Shown: positions 12,845 to 23,189, counted from the stretch's first letter. The stretch is DNA of 64,000 nt from Paraburkholderia sp. (GCF_004298475.1 NZ_SCRP01000002.1:248001-312000), one strand, 5' to 3'. A program made the numbers and translations. The notes: generated by a model not told the origin, from the letters alone.

Positions 12845-13948
12845 ATGCCCGTTGACCGACTTCACCTTCTCATTCCGTTCGCGCTGCCGTCTGCGGCAGT
12901 GGCCTCAACCGCCCTCGCCGGTCTCGACACGCCCGCGCTCGACAAACTCATCGCTCGCGCCAGTTCGGGCGAAACCGTCATCGGCGAGGATTTTCAGCGC
13001 ACCCTGCCGCACGAGCGCTGGGTGGCCAAGCAATTCGGCGTGACCGGCGCGGCAAACACGTCCGCTGCCGCCGACGAAGCGCCGCTCGCTCCCTACATGC
13101 TGCTTGCCGACGGCGGCACGCCCGGCGACACCGCCTGGGCGTGCGTGCAGCCGGTGCACGTGCGCATCGCGCACGACCATCTGGTCCTGATCGACCCGGC
13201 CGCGCTCGATCTCACCGATGCCGACGCCGCCACGCTCTACGCCGCAGCGAAGCCGCTGATCGAAGAACTCGGCGTGCAGGTCGTCGCGCCGACGCCGTAT
13301 CGCTGGTATCTCGCGAGCGACGCGTTCGGCATGCTCACCGGCGCGTCGCCGCTGCGCGCGAGCGGGCGCAACATCGAAATCTGGCTTCCGCACGAGGCCG
13401 GTTCGGGCAAGCGTTCGCGCGCCTGGATGAAGGCGCAGAACGAAGTGCAGATGGCATGGCACGAGCACCCCGTCAACGAGGCGCGCGAAGCGCATGGCCT
13501 GCCCGCCGTCAATTCGATCTGGCTGCATGCCCAGGGCACGATGCGCCCGGTGCAAAGCCCGTTCGCGCGCGTGCGCTCCGATGCCGCCGCCACACGCGGG
13601 CTCGCGCTTGCGGCAGGCGTCGATGCGGGCAGCGCGCCCTCGACCTTCGCCGCGTTCGCCACGTCCGCGTCCGGCTCGACAGGCACCAGCGGCGGCACGA
13701 CGCTCGTCGAACTCGACCCGTTTTCCGCGCCGTTCATCGACCAGGACTGGGGCCGCTGGAACGCGGCCTTCGCCGATCTGGAGCGCGAGTGGTTCGCGCC
13801 CGCGCTCGCGGCGCTGCAGACGGGCGAGCTTCGCGCGCTCGGCCTCACGCTGTGCGGCGACACCGGCTCGGTCGATCTCACGATCACGCGCGGCGATCTG
13901 CGCAAGCTCTGGCGGCGGCGCGTCCTTGCCTCGCTCTTCATCGAATAA
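12845..13948 (+). CDS. Conserved protein upstream of recJ, function unknown
   Basis: The 367-residue protein starts MPVDRLHLLIPFALPS. No catalytic signature is obvious. Features seen: LLADGGTPGDTAWACVQPVHVRIAHDH in the middle, and a conserved-looking NEVQMAWHEHPVNEAREAHGLPAVNSIWLHAQGT. From memory, proteins with this pattern beside recJ in Burkholderiaceae carry annotations such as regulatory protein or phosphoglycerate-mutase-like, but I see nothing that proves either. It has no signal peptide beyond a mildly hydrophobic N-terminus. The recJ start is 22 bases after its stop, so the two form an operon. Confidence 0.75.
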   Translation: MPVDRLHLLIPFALPSAAVASTALAGLDTPALDKLIARASSGETVIGEDFQRTLPHERWVAKQFGVTGAANTSAAADEAPLAPYMLLADGGTPGDTAWACVQPVHVRIAHDHLVLIDPAALDLTDADAATLYAAAKPLIEELGVQVVAPTPYRWYLASDAFGMLTGASPLRASGRNIEIWLPHEAGSGKRSRAWMKAQNEVQMAWHEHPVNEAREAHGLPAVNSIWLHAQGTMRPVQSPFARVRSDAAATRGLALAAGVDAGSAPSTFAAFATSASGSTGTSGGTTLVELDPFSAPFIDQDWGRWNAAFADLEREWFAPALAALQTGELRALGLTLCGDTGSVDLTITRGDLRKLWRRRVLASLFIE

Positions 13949-13970
13949 CCTCCCGACCGAGCCGTCCCGC

Positions 13971-15701
13971 ATGACCCGAATCGTCACCCGCGCCTCCGCC
14001 CCCGCGGACACCGAAGCGCTCGTTCGCCACGGCCTGCATCCGGTCCTCGCACGGCTCTATGCGTCGCGCGGCGTCTGCCAGCCCGACGAAATCGAAACCG
14101 GCCTCGCGCGCCTCATGCCGCCCGCCGCGATGAAGGGCGTCGACGAAGCCGCCGTGCTGCTCGCCGACGCGCTCGCCGCGAACCGCCGCATGCTGGTCGT
14201 CGCCGACTACGACTGCGACGGCGCGACCGCCTGCGCCGTGGCCGTGCGCGGGCTGCGCATGCTCGGCGCGCAGATCGACTACCTCGTGCCGAACCGCTTC
14301 GAGTACGGCTACGGCCTCACGCCGGAGATCGTCGCGCTCGCGACGCAGCGCCGGGAGGGCACGCCCGGCACGTTCGGCACACAGCGGCCCGAGCTGCTGA
14401 TTACCGTCGACAACGGTATCGCAAGCGTCGAGGGCGTAGCCGCGGCCAACGCACTCGGCATCGACGTGCTCGTCACCGATCACCACCTGCCCGGCGACAC
14501 GCTGCCCGCCGCGCGCGCGATCGTGAATCCGAACCAGCCTGGGTGCACGTTCGAAAGCAAGTGCATCGCGGGCGTCGGCGTGATGTTCTACGTGCTGCTC
14601 GCGCTGCGCGCGGAACTGCGCCGCCGCGGCGTGTTCACCGAAGCGCGCCCCGAACCGCGCCTCGACGGCCTGCTCGATCTCGTGGCGCTCGGCACCATCG
14701 CCGACGTCGTGAAGCTCGATGCCAACAACCGCGTACTGGTCGCGCAAGGGCTCCAGCGCATTCGCAACGGCCGCATGCAGCCCGGCATCGCGGCCCTCTT
14801 TCGCGCCGCGGGCCGCGAAGCGCGGACCGCGTCGGGATTCGACCTCGGCTTCGCGCTCGGGCCGCGCCTGAATGCGGCGGGCCGCCTCTCCGACATGTCG
14901 CTCGGCATCGAGTGCCTGACCACCGACGATGTCGGCCGCGCGTGGGCGCTCGCACAACAGCTCGACGCCATGAACCGCGAGCGCCGCGAAATCGAGGCCG
15001 GGATGCAGCAGCAGGCGCTCGCCGATCTCGCCGACGTCGATCCCGAGGGCACCGCCACGCTCACCCTCTTCAATCCGGCGTGGCATCAGGGCGTGATCGG
15101 GATCGTCGCGGGCCGGCTCAAGGAGAAATTCCATCGCCCGTCCTTTACGTTCGCACTTGCCGACGACGGCGGCGCATGCGTAAAGGGCTCGGGCCGCTCG
15201 ATCCCCGGGTTCCATCTGCGCGACGCGGTCGATCTGATCAGCAAGCGCGAGCCGGGCCTCATCCACAAGTTCGGCGGCCACGCGATGGCGGCCGGCCTCA
15301 CGATCGCCACGGCCGACGTGCCGCGCTTCGCCGCCGCGTTCGAGCGCGTGGGCCGCGAGTGGCTCTCGGCCGAGGCGCTCGCACGCACCGTCGAGACCGA
15401 CGGCGACCTCGAAGACGCCTATTTCACGCCGGATTTCGTCGAGATGCTCGACGCGGCAGTTTGGGGCCAGGGCTTCCCGGCGCCGATGTTCGCGGGCGAA
15501 TTCGAGGTGGCGTCGCAGGCGCTCGTGAAGGACAAGCATCTGAAGCTGCAACTGTTGCGCGGACGCCAGCGCTTCAACGCGATCTGGTTCAATCACACGG
15601 AATCGCTGCCGCAGCACACGACGCTCGCCTACCGGCTCGTGCGCGACACGTGGAACGGCGTGTCGCGCGTGCAGCTCGTCGTGGAGCACGCTGCGGACTG
15701 A
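13971..15701 (+). CDS. recJ: Single-stranded-DNA-specific 5'-3' exonuclease RecJ
   Basis: RecJ degrades single-stranded DNA in RecF-pathway recombination and mismatch repair. The 576-residue protein has the DHH-family motifs in order: VVADYDCDGATA (residues about 72-83), ITVDNGIAS, VTDHHLPG (the DHH motif) and VALGTIADVV. The C-terminal DHHA1-like region includes GSGRSIPGFHLRDAVD and FGGHAMAAGLTI. Length is normal. It follows the unknown gene by 22 bases and precedes prfB by 141 bases. Confidence 0.96.
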   Translation: MTRIVTRASAPADTEALVRHGLHPVLARLYASRGVCQPDEIETGLARLMPPAAMKGVDEAAVLLADALAANRRMLVVADYDCDGATACAVAVRGLRMLGAQIDYLVPNRFEYGYGLTPEIVALATQRREGTPGTFGTQRPELLITVDNGIASVEGVAAANALGIDVLVTDHHLPGDTLPAARAIVNPNQPGCTFESKCIAGVGVMFYVLLALRAELRRRGVFTEARPEPRLDGLLDLVALGTIADVVKLDANNRVLVAQGLQRIRNGRMQPGIAALFRAAGREARTASGFDLGFALGPRLNAAGRLSDMSLGIECLTTDDVGRAWALAQQLDAMNRERREIEAGMQQQALADLADVDPEGTATLTLFNPAWHQGVIGIVAGRLKEKFHRPSFTFALADDGGACVKGSGRSIPGFHLRDAVDLISKREPGLIHKFGGHAMAAGLTIATADVPRFAAAFERVGREWLSAEALARTVETDGDLEDAYFTPDFVEMLDAAVWGQGFPAPMFAGEFEVASQALVKDKHLKLQLLRGRQRFNAIWFNHTESLPQHTTLAYRLVRDTWNGVSRVQLVVEHAAD

Positions 15702-15842
15702 GCGGGGCGCGAGGTCGGGTGGACAGCCAGGCGCACAGCCGGACGCAGGGCCAGATGCACAGCCGGGCGGGCGGCGGCGGCCCCCTTGGAGAGGGGGCAA
15801 TCGGCTATAATTGCGTGTTTTACGCCCCGGATTACGACACAA

Positions 15843-16947
15843 ATGGAAGCGGAACGTCTTAACGCGATCGAAGCCTCTTTGGCGGACCTGCGCACGCGCG
15901 CAGGCGAGCTACGGGGGTATCTTTGACTACGATGCCAAGTCCACGCGTCTAGTCGAAGTCAACCGCGAACTCGAAGACCCCGACGTCTGGAACGACGCGA
16001 AGCACGCACAGTCGCTCGGCAAGGAAAAGAAGCTGCTCGAGAACGTGGTGCTGGCGCTCGCGGGCATCGAGAACGACGTGCGCGACACCCAGGATCTCTT
16101 CGACATGGCGCGCGAGGAAGGCGACGAAGCCACGCTCGCCGCCTGCGAAGCCGACGCGGCAGCGATCGAGAAGCGCGTCGCCGACGTCGAGTTCCGCCGC
16201 ATGTTCGCGAACCCGGCCGACCCCAATAACGCATTCATCGACATCCAGGCCGGCGCGGGCGGCACCGAAGCCTGCGACTGGGCTTCGATGCTGCTGCGCC
16301 AGTACCTGCGCTACTGCGAGCGCAAGGGCTTCAAGACCGAAGTGCTCGAAGAGTCCGAAGGCGACGTCGCGGGCATCAAGAGCGCGACCATCAAGGTCGA
16401 AGGCGAATACGCCTACGGCTTCCTGCGCACCGAAACCGGCATTCACCGCCTCGTGCGCAAGTCGCCGTTCGATTCGTCGGGCGGACGCCATACGTCGTTC
16501 TCGTCGGTGTTCGTCTACCCCGAGGTCGACGAGTCGTTCGAGATCGACGTCAACCCGGCCGATCTGCGCATCGACACGTTCCGCGCGTCCGGCGCGGGCG
16601 GTCAGCACATCAACAAGACCGACTCCGCCGTGCGTATCACGCACATGCCCTCGGGGATCGTCGTGCAGTGCCAGAACGACCGCTCGCAGCACCGCAACCG
16701 CGCGGAAGCCATGGCAATGCTCAAGTCGCGCCTCTACGAAGCCGAGATTCGCAAGCGCCAGGCGGAGCAGGACAAGCTCGAAGCGGGCAAATCGGACGTG
16801 GGCTGGGGTCACCAGATCCGCTCCTACGTGCTCGACAACAGCCGCATCAAAGACCTGCGCACCAACGTCGAAATCAGCAACACCAAGGCCGTGCTCGACG
16901 GCGATCTCGACGATTTCATCAGCGCGAGCCTGAAACAGGGCGTCTAA
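15843..16947 (+). CDS. prfB: Peptide chain release factor 2, programmed +1 frameshift
   Basis: RF2 ends translation at UGA and UAA. Frame 0 starts at the ATG at 15843 and gives 27 codons ([10 protein letters not shown]...ELRGYL) up to CTT followed by an in-frame TGA at 15924-15926. A +1 shift (skipping T15924) continues [16 protein letters not shown] to 16947, a 367-residue protein. The ribosome-pausing CGGGGGTAT precedes the shift site as in other prfB genes. Downstream are the GGQ motif ([12 protein letters not shown]) and the RF2 recognition tripeptide region. Here the SPF motif appears in [16 protein letters not shown]. lysS follows 110 bases later. Confidence 0.96.
15911..15927 (+). promoter_or_regulatory. 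prfB programmed frameshift site
   Basis: ACGGGGGTATCTTTGAC contains a Shine-Dalgarno-like G run, the slippery CTT codon, an in-frame TGA and a following C. This is the known autoregulatory shift: low RF2 lets the ribosome slip +1 and make more RF2. Confidence 0.95.
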
Positions 16948-17057
16948 GCGGGCGTCTAACGCGCCGTCGCGGCTTTCCTGGCCGCGACGGCGCAATCCGT
17001 GCAGCACGGCACGCCTTGCGCGGACCATCGAATCCGAATCACCGAACCGAAGCCATC

Positions 17058-18593
17058 ATGACCGAACCGACCCAGCCGACCGCAGCCAGCCCCGCGCCCG
17101 AACTGGACGACAACCAGATCATCGCCGAGCGCCGCGAAAAGCTGCGCGCGCTGCGCGAGGCCGGTGTCGCCTACCCCAACGACTTCCGTCCGGAACACCG
17201 CGCCGCCGACCTGCAGCGCGAACACGCCGACACCGACAAGGACGCACTCGAAGCACAGGCGCTGGAAGTCTCGATCGCGGGCCGCATGATGCTCAAGCGC
17301 GTGATGGGCAAGGCGAGCTTCGCCACGGTGCGCGACGGCTCGGGCCAGATCCAGTTCTTCGTCACGCCCGCCGATGTCGGCGAAGCGACTTACGAAGCGT
17401 TCAAGAAGTGGGACCTGGGCGACATCGTCGCCGCGCGCGGCGTGCTGTTCCGCACGAACAAGGGCGAGCTGTCGGTGCGCTGCACCGAACTGCGTCTGCT
17501 CGCGAAGGCGTTGCGTCCGCTTCCGGACAAGTTCCACGGCCTCGCCGATCAGGAGATGCGCTATCGCCAGCGCTACGTCGACCTGATCGTCACGCCCGAA
17601 TCGCGCAAGACGTTCGTTGCGCGCACGAAGGCCATTTCGTCGGTGCGCCGCTTCATGGCCGACGCCGACTTCATGGAAGTCGAAACGCCGATGCTGCACC
17701 CGATCCCGGGCGGCGCGGCAGCCAAGCCGTTCGTCACGCATCACAATGCGCTCGACATGCAGATGTTCATGCGCATCGCGCCCGAGCTTTATCTGAAGCG
17801 CCTCGTTGTCGGCGGCTTCGAGCGCGTCTTCGAGATCAACCGGAATTTCCGTAACGAAGGCGTGTCGCCGCGTCACAATCCGGAATTCACGATGATGGAG
17901 TTCTACGCCGCGTACACGGACTACACGTGGCTCATGGACTTCACCGAAGCGCTGATCCGCCAGGCCGCGATCGACGCGCTCGGCAGCGCCGTCGTGACCT
18001 ATCAGGGCCGCGAACTCGATCTGTCGAAGCCGTTCCACCGCCTGACGATCACGCAGGCGATCCAGAAGTACGCGCCGCAGTACACCGACGCGCAACTCGC
18101 CGACGCCGCCTTCCTGCGCACCGAACTGAAGAAGTTCGGCGTCGATGCAAACCAGCCCGCGTTCCTGAACGCCGGTGTCGGCTCGCTGCAGCTTGCGCTG
18201 TTCGAAGAGACGGCCGAGTCGCAACTGTGGGAGCCGACCTATATCATCGACTACCCGGTGGAAGTGTCGCCGCTCGCGCGCGCATCGGACACGCAGGCGG
18301 GCATCACCGAACGCTTCGAGCTCTTCATCACGGGCCGCGAAATCGCAAACGGCTTCTCGGAACTCAACGACCCGGAAGACCAGGCCGCGCGCTTCAAGAA
18401 GCAGGTCGAGCAGAAGGACGCAGGCGACGAGGAAGCCATGTACTACGACGCCGACTACATCCGTGCGCTCGAGTACGGCATGCCCCCGACGGGCGGCTGC
18501 GGCATCGGCATCGACCGCCTCGTGATGCTGCTCACGGACAGCCCGAGCATCCGCGACGTCATTCTCTTCCCGCACCTGCGCCGCGAAGACTAA
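17058..18593 (+). CDS. lysS: Lysyl-tRNA synthetase, class II
   Basis: This 511-residue enzyme charges tRNA-Lys. The N-terminal part is an OB-fold anticodon-binding domain ([27 protein letters not shown]). The class II core has motif 1 near [27 protein letters not shown], motif 2 in [30 protein letters not shown], and motif 3 in [15 protein letters not shown]. Length is normal. It follows prfB by 110 bases in the usual prfB-lysS order and is probably cotranscribed; a strong hairpin follows. Confidence 0.97.
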   Translation: MTEPTQPTAASPAPELDDNQIIAERREKLRALREAGVAYPNDFRPEHRAADLQREHADTDKDALEAQALEVSIAGRMMLKRVMGKASFATVRDGSGQIQFFVTPADVGEATYEAFKKWDLGDIVAARGVLFRTNKGELSVRCTELRLLAKALRPLPDKFHGLADQEMRYRQRYVDLIVTPESRKTFVARTKAISSVRRFMADADFMEVETPMLHPIPGGAAAKPFVTHHNALDMQMFMRIAPELYLKRLVVGGFERVFEINRNFRNEGVSPRHNPEFTMMEFYAAYTDYTWLMDFTEALIRQAAIDALGSAVVTYQGRELDLSKPFHRLTITQAIQKYAPQYTDAQLADAAFLRTELKKFGVDANQPAFLNAGVGSLQLALFEETAESQLWEPTYIIDYPVEVSPLARASDTQAGITERFELFITGREIANGFSELNDPEDQAARFKKQVEQKDAGDEEAMYYDADYIRALEYGMPPTGGCGIGIDRLVMLLTDSPSIRDVILFPHLRRED

Positions 18594-18906
18594 GCCGACT
18601 GCACCAAGCCGACTGCGCCGACTAAGCTACCAGGCGCAGTTCGCCAGAACGCCATCGGGGCGCATGCGGTTCAGGCCGCATGCGCCCCGATCGTTTGTAA
18701 CCATCGGTAAAAGCTACCAGGGTCCGTCCCCTGCCCGGTACGGCGCTTGAATCGGTAGAGCAAGCAGGCATGCGCTGCGGCAGCTTCCGGTGCGTCGGTG
18801 AGTCATGCCGGCCGAGGGCATGCGTTACAAATTGAAACGCGCCCTGATTCGATCTGGCTCACACTGGCGTTTATACGCAGCAACTCTGCGATAGACGGAG
18901 CCTGTT
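18594..18906. other. 313-base intergenic region after lysS
   Basis: It contains the lysS terminator (18654-18691) and must include the promoter of the next gene. I see no gene and no clear -35/-10 pair in the rest. Confidence 0.5.
18654..18691 (+). terminator. lysS terminator hairpin
   Basis: A perfect 16-bp stem (ATCGGGGCGCATGCGG and its complement) with a 6-base loop, followed by only a short T-run (CGTTTG). Position after lysS supports termination. Confidence 0.75.
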
Positions 18907-19704
18907 ATGAACCAGACCGATCCGAACCTCATCCCCAAGCGCCGATTGAACCCGCTGATCGCGACGGCAGCAGCCGCCGTCATCGTGGCGAGCCTCGCGG
19001 CCACCGCAGCCATTACCGGCGTCTTCCCGAAGGCGTCCAGCAACACCGGACAAACCGATCAGACGCAAACCGGCCAGACGGCCATGATGGCGTCGCCGTC
19101 GGTGATCGATTCGACGCAGCCTGCGCCGAAGGTCCAAGGCGCGCAGATCGCGCAGAACGGCGCGCCTGCTACCGGCCAGGCGACGGCCACGACGGGTGCA
19201 CCGCCCGCTCAATACGCACAGCAGCCGCAGCCGACACAGCAGCCGACGCAGCAGCCGACGCAGCAGCCGATGCAGCAGCAGCTGCAGCCGACACAGCAGC
19301 CGACACAGCAGCCGACGCAACAACCGATGCAACAGCAGTACGGGCAGCAAGGGCGGCAAGCCCACGCGCCGTGCGAGTCGTGCGGCACGGTCGAAGCCAT
19401 TTCCGCGGTCAAGCATGAAGGCCACGGCACCGGCATCGGCGCGGTGGGCGGCGCAGTGGCAGGCGGCGTGGTCGGCAACCAGTTCGGCTCTGGCAACGGC
19501 CGCGTGGCGATGACGCTGCTCGGCGCACTCGGCGGCGGCGTGGGCGGCAACGCAATCGAAAAGCACCTGCGGAGCACCACGAGCTATTCGGTGCGCGTGC
19601 ACATGGACAGCGGCAAGACGCGCTACTTCAGCTACCGGCAGCCGCCGCCGTTCCAGCAAGGCGAGCACGTGCGCATCTCGCACGGCACGCTGGTCGCGGG
19701 CTGA
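18907..19704 (+). CDS. Glycine-zipper 2TM-domain envelope protein with PTQQ repeats
   Basis: The 265-residue protein has an N-terminal membrane anchor or uncleaved signal (LIATAAAAVIVASLAATAAIT, about residues 17-37), a long Gln/Thr/Pro-rich linker with repeated PTQQ and PMQQQ units (about 100-145), a CESC motif, and a glycine zipper (GTGIGAVGGAVAGGVVGNQFG, split here; about 175-215) with the second zipper GALGGGVGGNAIEK. The C-terminal YSVRVHMDSGKTRYFSY matches the SlyB-like family ending. Such proteins sit in the envelope; their role is poorly defined. It appears monocistronic with a strong terminator after it. Confidence 0.8.
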   Translation: MNQTDPNLIPKRRLNPLIATAAAAVIVASLAATAAITGVFPKASSNTGQTDQTQTGQTAMMASPSVIDSTQPAPKVQGAQIAQNGAPATGQATATTGAPPAQYAQQPQPTQQPTQQPTQQPMQQQLQPTQQPTQQPTQQPMQQQYGQQGRQAHAPCESCGTVEAISAVKHEGHGTGIGAVGGAVAGGVVGNQFGSGNGRVAMTLLGALGGGVGGNAIEKHLRSTTSYSVRVHMDSGKTRYFSYRQPPPFQQGEHVRISHGTLVAG

Positions 19705-19736
19705 CGCCAGTTTGTCCTGACGCCGCTGCAAAGAAA

Positions 19737-19769
19737 AAAGGCGATTCGCCCGTGGGGCGAATCGCCTTT
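19737..19769. terminator. Bidirectional terminator between the glycine-zipper gene and iscX
   Basis: A perfect 14-bp stem (AAAGGCGATTCGCC with its complement) and 5-base loop, with A-run before and T-run after, lies between convergent genes. Confidence 0.88.
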
Positions 19770-19805
19770 CTCACTTCCTGAAGCCGGGAAAACCCAGAGG
19801 AAGTC

Positions 19806-20003
19806 TCAGTAGTCCGCGTCTTCGATCCAGGCAGCCTGAATCGCCTCCAGGATCTTTTCGTTCGAGCGCTCCGGATCGTCATCGAAGCCTGTTAGCTCCA
19901 TGATCCAGCGGTGCAGGTCGGTGAAGCGCACATACTGCGGATCGACTTCCGGGTGCGTGTCCGTCAATGCCATCGCGATATCCTGCGTATCGGTCCATTT
20001 CAT
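19806..20003 (-). CDS. iscX: Fe-S assembly protein IscX
   Basis: The 65-residue acidic protein starts MKWTDTQDIAMALTDTHP and contains VRFTDLHRWIMELTGFDDDPERSNEKILEAIQ, split here only for length limits as the family core. IscX is a small IscS-binding protein thought to modulate iron delivery. I start it at 20003, where AGAGGAG lies upstream. It is the last gene of the isc operon, 22 bases after fdx. Confidence 0.94.
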   Translation of the reverse strand: MKWTDTQDIAMALTDTHPEVDPQYVRFTDLHRWIMELTGFDDDPERSNEKILEAIQAAWIEDADY

Positions 20004-20025
20004 GGCTGCCCGCTCCTCTTTTGTC

Positions 20026-20367
20026 TCAGTGGTTTTCCTTCGCATGATTGATCGAGTAACGCGGAATCTCGATCACCAGGTCGCCTTCTTCCGGCACGAT
20101 GGTCTGACACGACAAACGCGAAGTCGGTTCGAGACCCCATGCCTTGTCGAGCAAGTCGTCCTCGGCGTCGTCGGACGGTTCGAGTGTGTTGAAGCCTTCG
20201 CGCACGATCACGTGACAGGTCGTGCACGCGCAAGACTGCTCGCACGCATGCTCGATCTCGATCCCATGTTCGAGCAGCGTGCTGCACACGCTCTCGCCCG
20301 CTTTCGCCTCGATTACCGCGCCCTCCGGGCACAGTTCGGCATGGGGCAGCACCACGATTTGAGGCAT
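20026..20367 (-). CDS. fdx: ISC-type [2Fe-2S] ferredoxin
   Basis: The 113-residue protein starts MPQIVVLPHAELCPEG and carries the cluster ligands in EHACEQSCACTTCHVIV plus the fourth cysteine in RLSCQTIVPE. It supplies electrons during cluster assembly with IscS/IscU. The ending EIPRYSINHAKE is characteristic of ISC ferredoxin. It lies between hscA and iscX as expected. Confidence 0.96.
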   Translation of the reverse strand: MPQIVVLPHAELCPEGAVIEAKAGESVCSTLLEHGIEIEHACEQSCACTTCHVIVREGFNTLEPSDDAEDDLLDKAWGLEPTSRLSCQTIVPEEGDLVIEIPRYSINHAKENH

Positions 20368-20524
20368 TGTGAATTCCGTTTCCAATAGCGTTGGTACCGG
20401 GCGCTGTGCCCCGTCTCAGACGGCGGCCTGCGTCCATTCTACTGGCGCGCTGCGTTTTTCCACATCGGGAAAGCACGCACGCGCCGCTTCACTCATGTTT
20501 CATTCATGCCCGATCTGCTCGCGC

Positions 20525-20550
20525 TTCACGGGCGTACTTCACGGGCGTAC
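20525..20550. repeat. Tandem 13-bp duplication between hscA and fdx
   Basis: TTCACGGGCGTAC occurs twice in exact tandem. It lies in the 208-base gap between the hscA stop and fdx start; no function is evident. Confidence 0.8.
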
Positions 20551-20575
20551 TTAACAGGCCTTATTTCAACGGCAT

Positions 20576-22447
20576 TCAGCCGATTTCGTCGAGCCGCTTG
20601 CCCGCCAGCGCCCGCTTGATGCCCTTGTTCATGCGGCGCGCGGCGAAATCGTCGGTGCCTTCGGACAGCGCCTTCGTCGCGGCCTCGATCGCGTTCGTAT
20701 CCTCGCCCTGCGCGATCGTGCGCAACGCATCGATCAGGGCGTCGAGCTGCTGGCGCTCGTCGGCGTCGAGCAGTTCGCCGTCGGTGGCGAGCGCCGCCAC
20801 GGTCGCCTCGATGATGCGTTCGGCTTCCACCTGCGCCTCGCGCAGCGCACGCGCGCGCATGTCGACTTCAGCGGTCTTGAAGCTGTCTTCGAGCATCCTC
20901 GCGATGTCGTCGTCGGCGAGGCCATAGGACGGCTTCACCACCACCGACGCCTCCACGCCCGAATGCTGCTCGCGCGCGAACACCGAAAGCAGGCCGTCCG
21001 CATCGACCTGATAGGTCACGCGGATGCGCGCCGCGCCCGCGGCCATCGGCGGAATGCCGCGCAGCTCGAAGCGTGCGAGCGAGCGGCAGTCGGCAACCAG
21101 CTCGCGCTCGCCCTGGACGACGTGAATCGCCATCGCCGTCTGGCCGTCCTTGAACGTCGTGAAGTCCTGGCCACGCGCGACCGGAATGGTCGAGTTGCGC
21201 GGGATGATCTTCTCGACGAGGCCGCCCATCGTCTCCACGCCGAGCGACAGCGGGATCACGTCGAGCAGCAGCCAGTCTTCTTCGCGCCCGCGGTTGCCCG
21301 CGAGCAGGTCGGCCTGAATCGCCGCGCCGAGCGCAACGACCTGGTCGGGGTCGAGATTCGTGAGCGGCGGCTGGCCGAAGAACCGCTCGACCGCGCGGCG
21401 GATCACCGGCATGCGCGTCGCGCCGCCCACCAGCACCACGCCCTTCACGTCCTTCGGCGTGACCTTCGCGTCGCGCAGCGCCTTTCGCGTCGGCGTGAGC
21501 GTGCGTTGCACGAGCGTTTGCGTGAGCGCTTCGAAGCGCGGCTCGTCGATCGTTAGCGTGATCTGCCTGCCGCTCGACAGTGTGACGTCGATGCGTGCCT
21601 CGGACGCCGACGAGAGCGCTTCCTTGGCGTCACGCGCGCGATCGAGCATGAAGCGCACGTCTTCGGGCGCGAGCGTGGCCGCGTCGATGCCGGCCTGCTC
21701 CAGCACGTAAGCGAACAGCGCCTGATCGAAGTCGTCGCCGCCGAGAGCCGAATCGCCGCCCGCCGCGAGCACTTCGAAGACGCCCTTCGTGAGCTTGAGG
21801 ATCGACAGGTCGAACGTGCCGCCGCCGAGATCGTAGACCGCGTAGAGGCCTTCCGCGCCGTTGTCGAGGCCGTAGGCAATCGCCGCCGCCGTCGGTTCGT
21901 TCAGGAGGCGCAGGACGTTCAGTCCTGCAAGACGCGCGGCGTCTTTCGTCGCCTGGCGCTGCGCCTCGTCGAAATACGCGGGCACCGTGATGACCGCGCC
22001 CACGAGGTCGTCGCCGAGCGTGTCTTCGGCGCGCTGGCGCAGCGTCGCGAGGATTTCCGCCGAGACTTCGACGGGGCTCTTCACGCCGTCGACGGTCTGG
22101 ATCTGCACCATGCCCGGCGCATCGACGAATTCATACGGCGCGTTCACGGCCCCTTCGACATCGGCCTTGCCGCGGCCCATGAAACGCTTGACCGAGACGA
22201 TCGTGTTGCGCGGATCGCTCGCGGCTTCCGCCTTCGCCGTGCGGCCGATGCGGCGGCCGCCGTTCGCGAGATAGCGGACCACGGAGGGCAGCAGCACGTG
22301 GCCTGCCTCGTCGGGCAGCACGTCGGGCACGCCGCTGCGCACCGCGGCGACCAGCGAGTTCGTCGTGCCGAGGTCGATGCCGACCGCGAGTCGCCGTTGA
22401 TGCGGCGCCGGCGCCATGCCGGGTTCGGAGATTTGAAGTAATGCCAT
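20576..22447 (-). CDS. hscA: Fe-S-assembly Hsp70 chaperone HscA
   Basis: The 623-residue Hsp70 has the ATPase start [15 protein letters not shown], the phosphate motif [13 protein letters not shown], and [14 protein letters not shown]; the substrate-binding domain follows ([17 protein letters not shown]). HscA with HscB binds the LPPVK motif of IscU and helps cluster transfer. It is shorter than DnaK and lacks the acidic EEVD-type tail. It lies 91 bases after hscB; the 208-base gap to fdx contains a tandem 13-bp duplication at 20525-20550. Confidence 0.96.
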   Translation of the reverse strand: MALLQISEPGMAPAPHQRRLAVGIDLGTTNSLVAAVRSGVPDVLPDEAGHVLLPSVVRYLANGGRRIGRTAKAEAASDPRNTIVSVKRFMGRGKADVEGAVNAPYEFVDAPGMVQIQTVDGVKSPVEVSAEILATLRQRAEDTLGDDLVGAVITVPAYFDEAQRQATKDAARLAGLNVLRLLNEPTAAAIAYGLDNGAEGLYAVYDLGGGTFDLSILKLTKGVFEVLAAGGDSALGGDDFDQALFAYVLEQAGIDAATLAPEDVRFMLDRARDAKEALSSASEARIDVTLSSGRQITLTIDEPRFEALTQTLVQRTLTPTRKALRDAKVTPKDVKGVVLVGGATRMPVIRRAVERFFGQPPLTNLDPDQVVALGAAIQADLLAGNRGREEDWLLLDVIPLSLGVETMGGLVEKIIPRNSTIPVARGQDFTTFKDGQTAMAIHVVQGERELVADCRSLARFELRGIPPMAAGAARIRVTYQVDADGLLSVFAREQHSGVEASVVVKPSYGLADDDIARMLEDSFKTAEVDMRARALREAQVEAERIIEATVAALATDGELLDADERQQLDALIDALRTIAQGEDTNAIEAATKALSEGTDDFAARRMNKGIKRALAGKRLDEIG

Positions 22448-22538
22448 CTGTGTGATCTTTTGCTGGCCTCGCGGCCCTTCTAATCCGTGTTTTACTTCCT
22501 GCCTGCCGCACTAGCCCCGTCAGCCGGCCCCTGCGTAT

Positions 22539-23075
22539 TCAACCTTCGAGTCGCTCGATCTGCACGTCGATCTCATGCAGCACGCGCTCGATGAACATCA
22601 GCTGGCGCACCGCTTCCGCCGCCGGCTGATTCGCGCCGCTGTCGAGCAGCGCCACGAGCTTCGCGATGCGCACGCGCTCGTCGTCGCGCAGTTCGGCTGC
22701 GAGCGCATCGAGCGCATCGACGTTCTTCGCGCGGTACGCGTCCTCGATCGCTTCGCGCCACTCCATCTGCTGCATGAGGAACGCGGGCTCCATCGCCGTG
22801 TTGCTCTCGATGCCGACGTCGATGCCGCGCAGATGCAGCAGATACTTCGCGCGCTTGAGCGGGTCGCGCAGCGTCTGGTACGCCTCGTTCGTGCGCGTGG
22901 CCCACTGCATCGCGATGCGCTTTTGCGCATCGCCGGCCGCGGCGAAGCGGTCGGGGTGCACCTGCGCCTGCACGGTGCGGTAGGCGTGATCGAGCGTGGC
23001 CGCGTCGATCGTGAACTGCTCGGGCAGGCCGAACAGAACGAAATGGCTATCGGAGAGCGAAGAAAGCGAGGTCAT
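22539..23075 (-). CDS. hscB: Fe-S-assembly J-domain co-chaperone HscB
   Basis: The 178-residue protein has a J domain with the HPD motif ([15 protein letters not shown], about residues 36-50), and the C-terminal helical domain that binds IscU ([16 protein letters not shown]). It delivers IscU to HscA and stimulates its ATPase. A strong terminator-like hairpin lies just upstream, so it may depend on read-through or its own promoter. Confidence 0.95.
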   Translation of the reverse strand: MTSLSSLSDSHFVLFGLPEQFTIDAATLDHAYRTVQAQVHPDRFAAAGDAQKRIAMQWATRTNEAYQTLRDPLKRAKYLLHLRGIDVGIESNTAMEPAFLMQQMEWREAIEDAYRAKNVDALDALAAELRDDERVRIAKLVALLDSGANQPAAEAVRQLMFIERVLHEIDVQIERLEG

Positions 23076-23147
23076 CGCGAGGTAATCGAAAAGTGCCGCC
23101 CCGGCGGGGCTTCGTCGGCATGCGCCGCGCGCATGCCATTAAAAGTC

Positions 23148-23173
23148 AAAAAGGCGGCCTGTGCCGCCTTTTT
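23148..23173 (-). terminator. Intrinsic terminator inside the isc operon, between iscA and hscB
   Basis: AAAAAGGCGGC / GCCGCCTTTTT forms an 11-bp stem with a CTGT loop. On the minus strand it starts 17 bases after the iscA stop and ends in TTTTTGACTTTT. It should reduce transcription into hscBA-fdx-iscX. Confidence 0.8.
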
Positions 23174-23189
23174 CCCGCATCGGGCGGGC

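Noticed and set aside
13938..15842. A 634-codon minus-strand frame opposite recJ
   Set aside because: It is antisense to recJ with no protein-like motifs.
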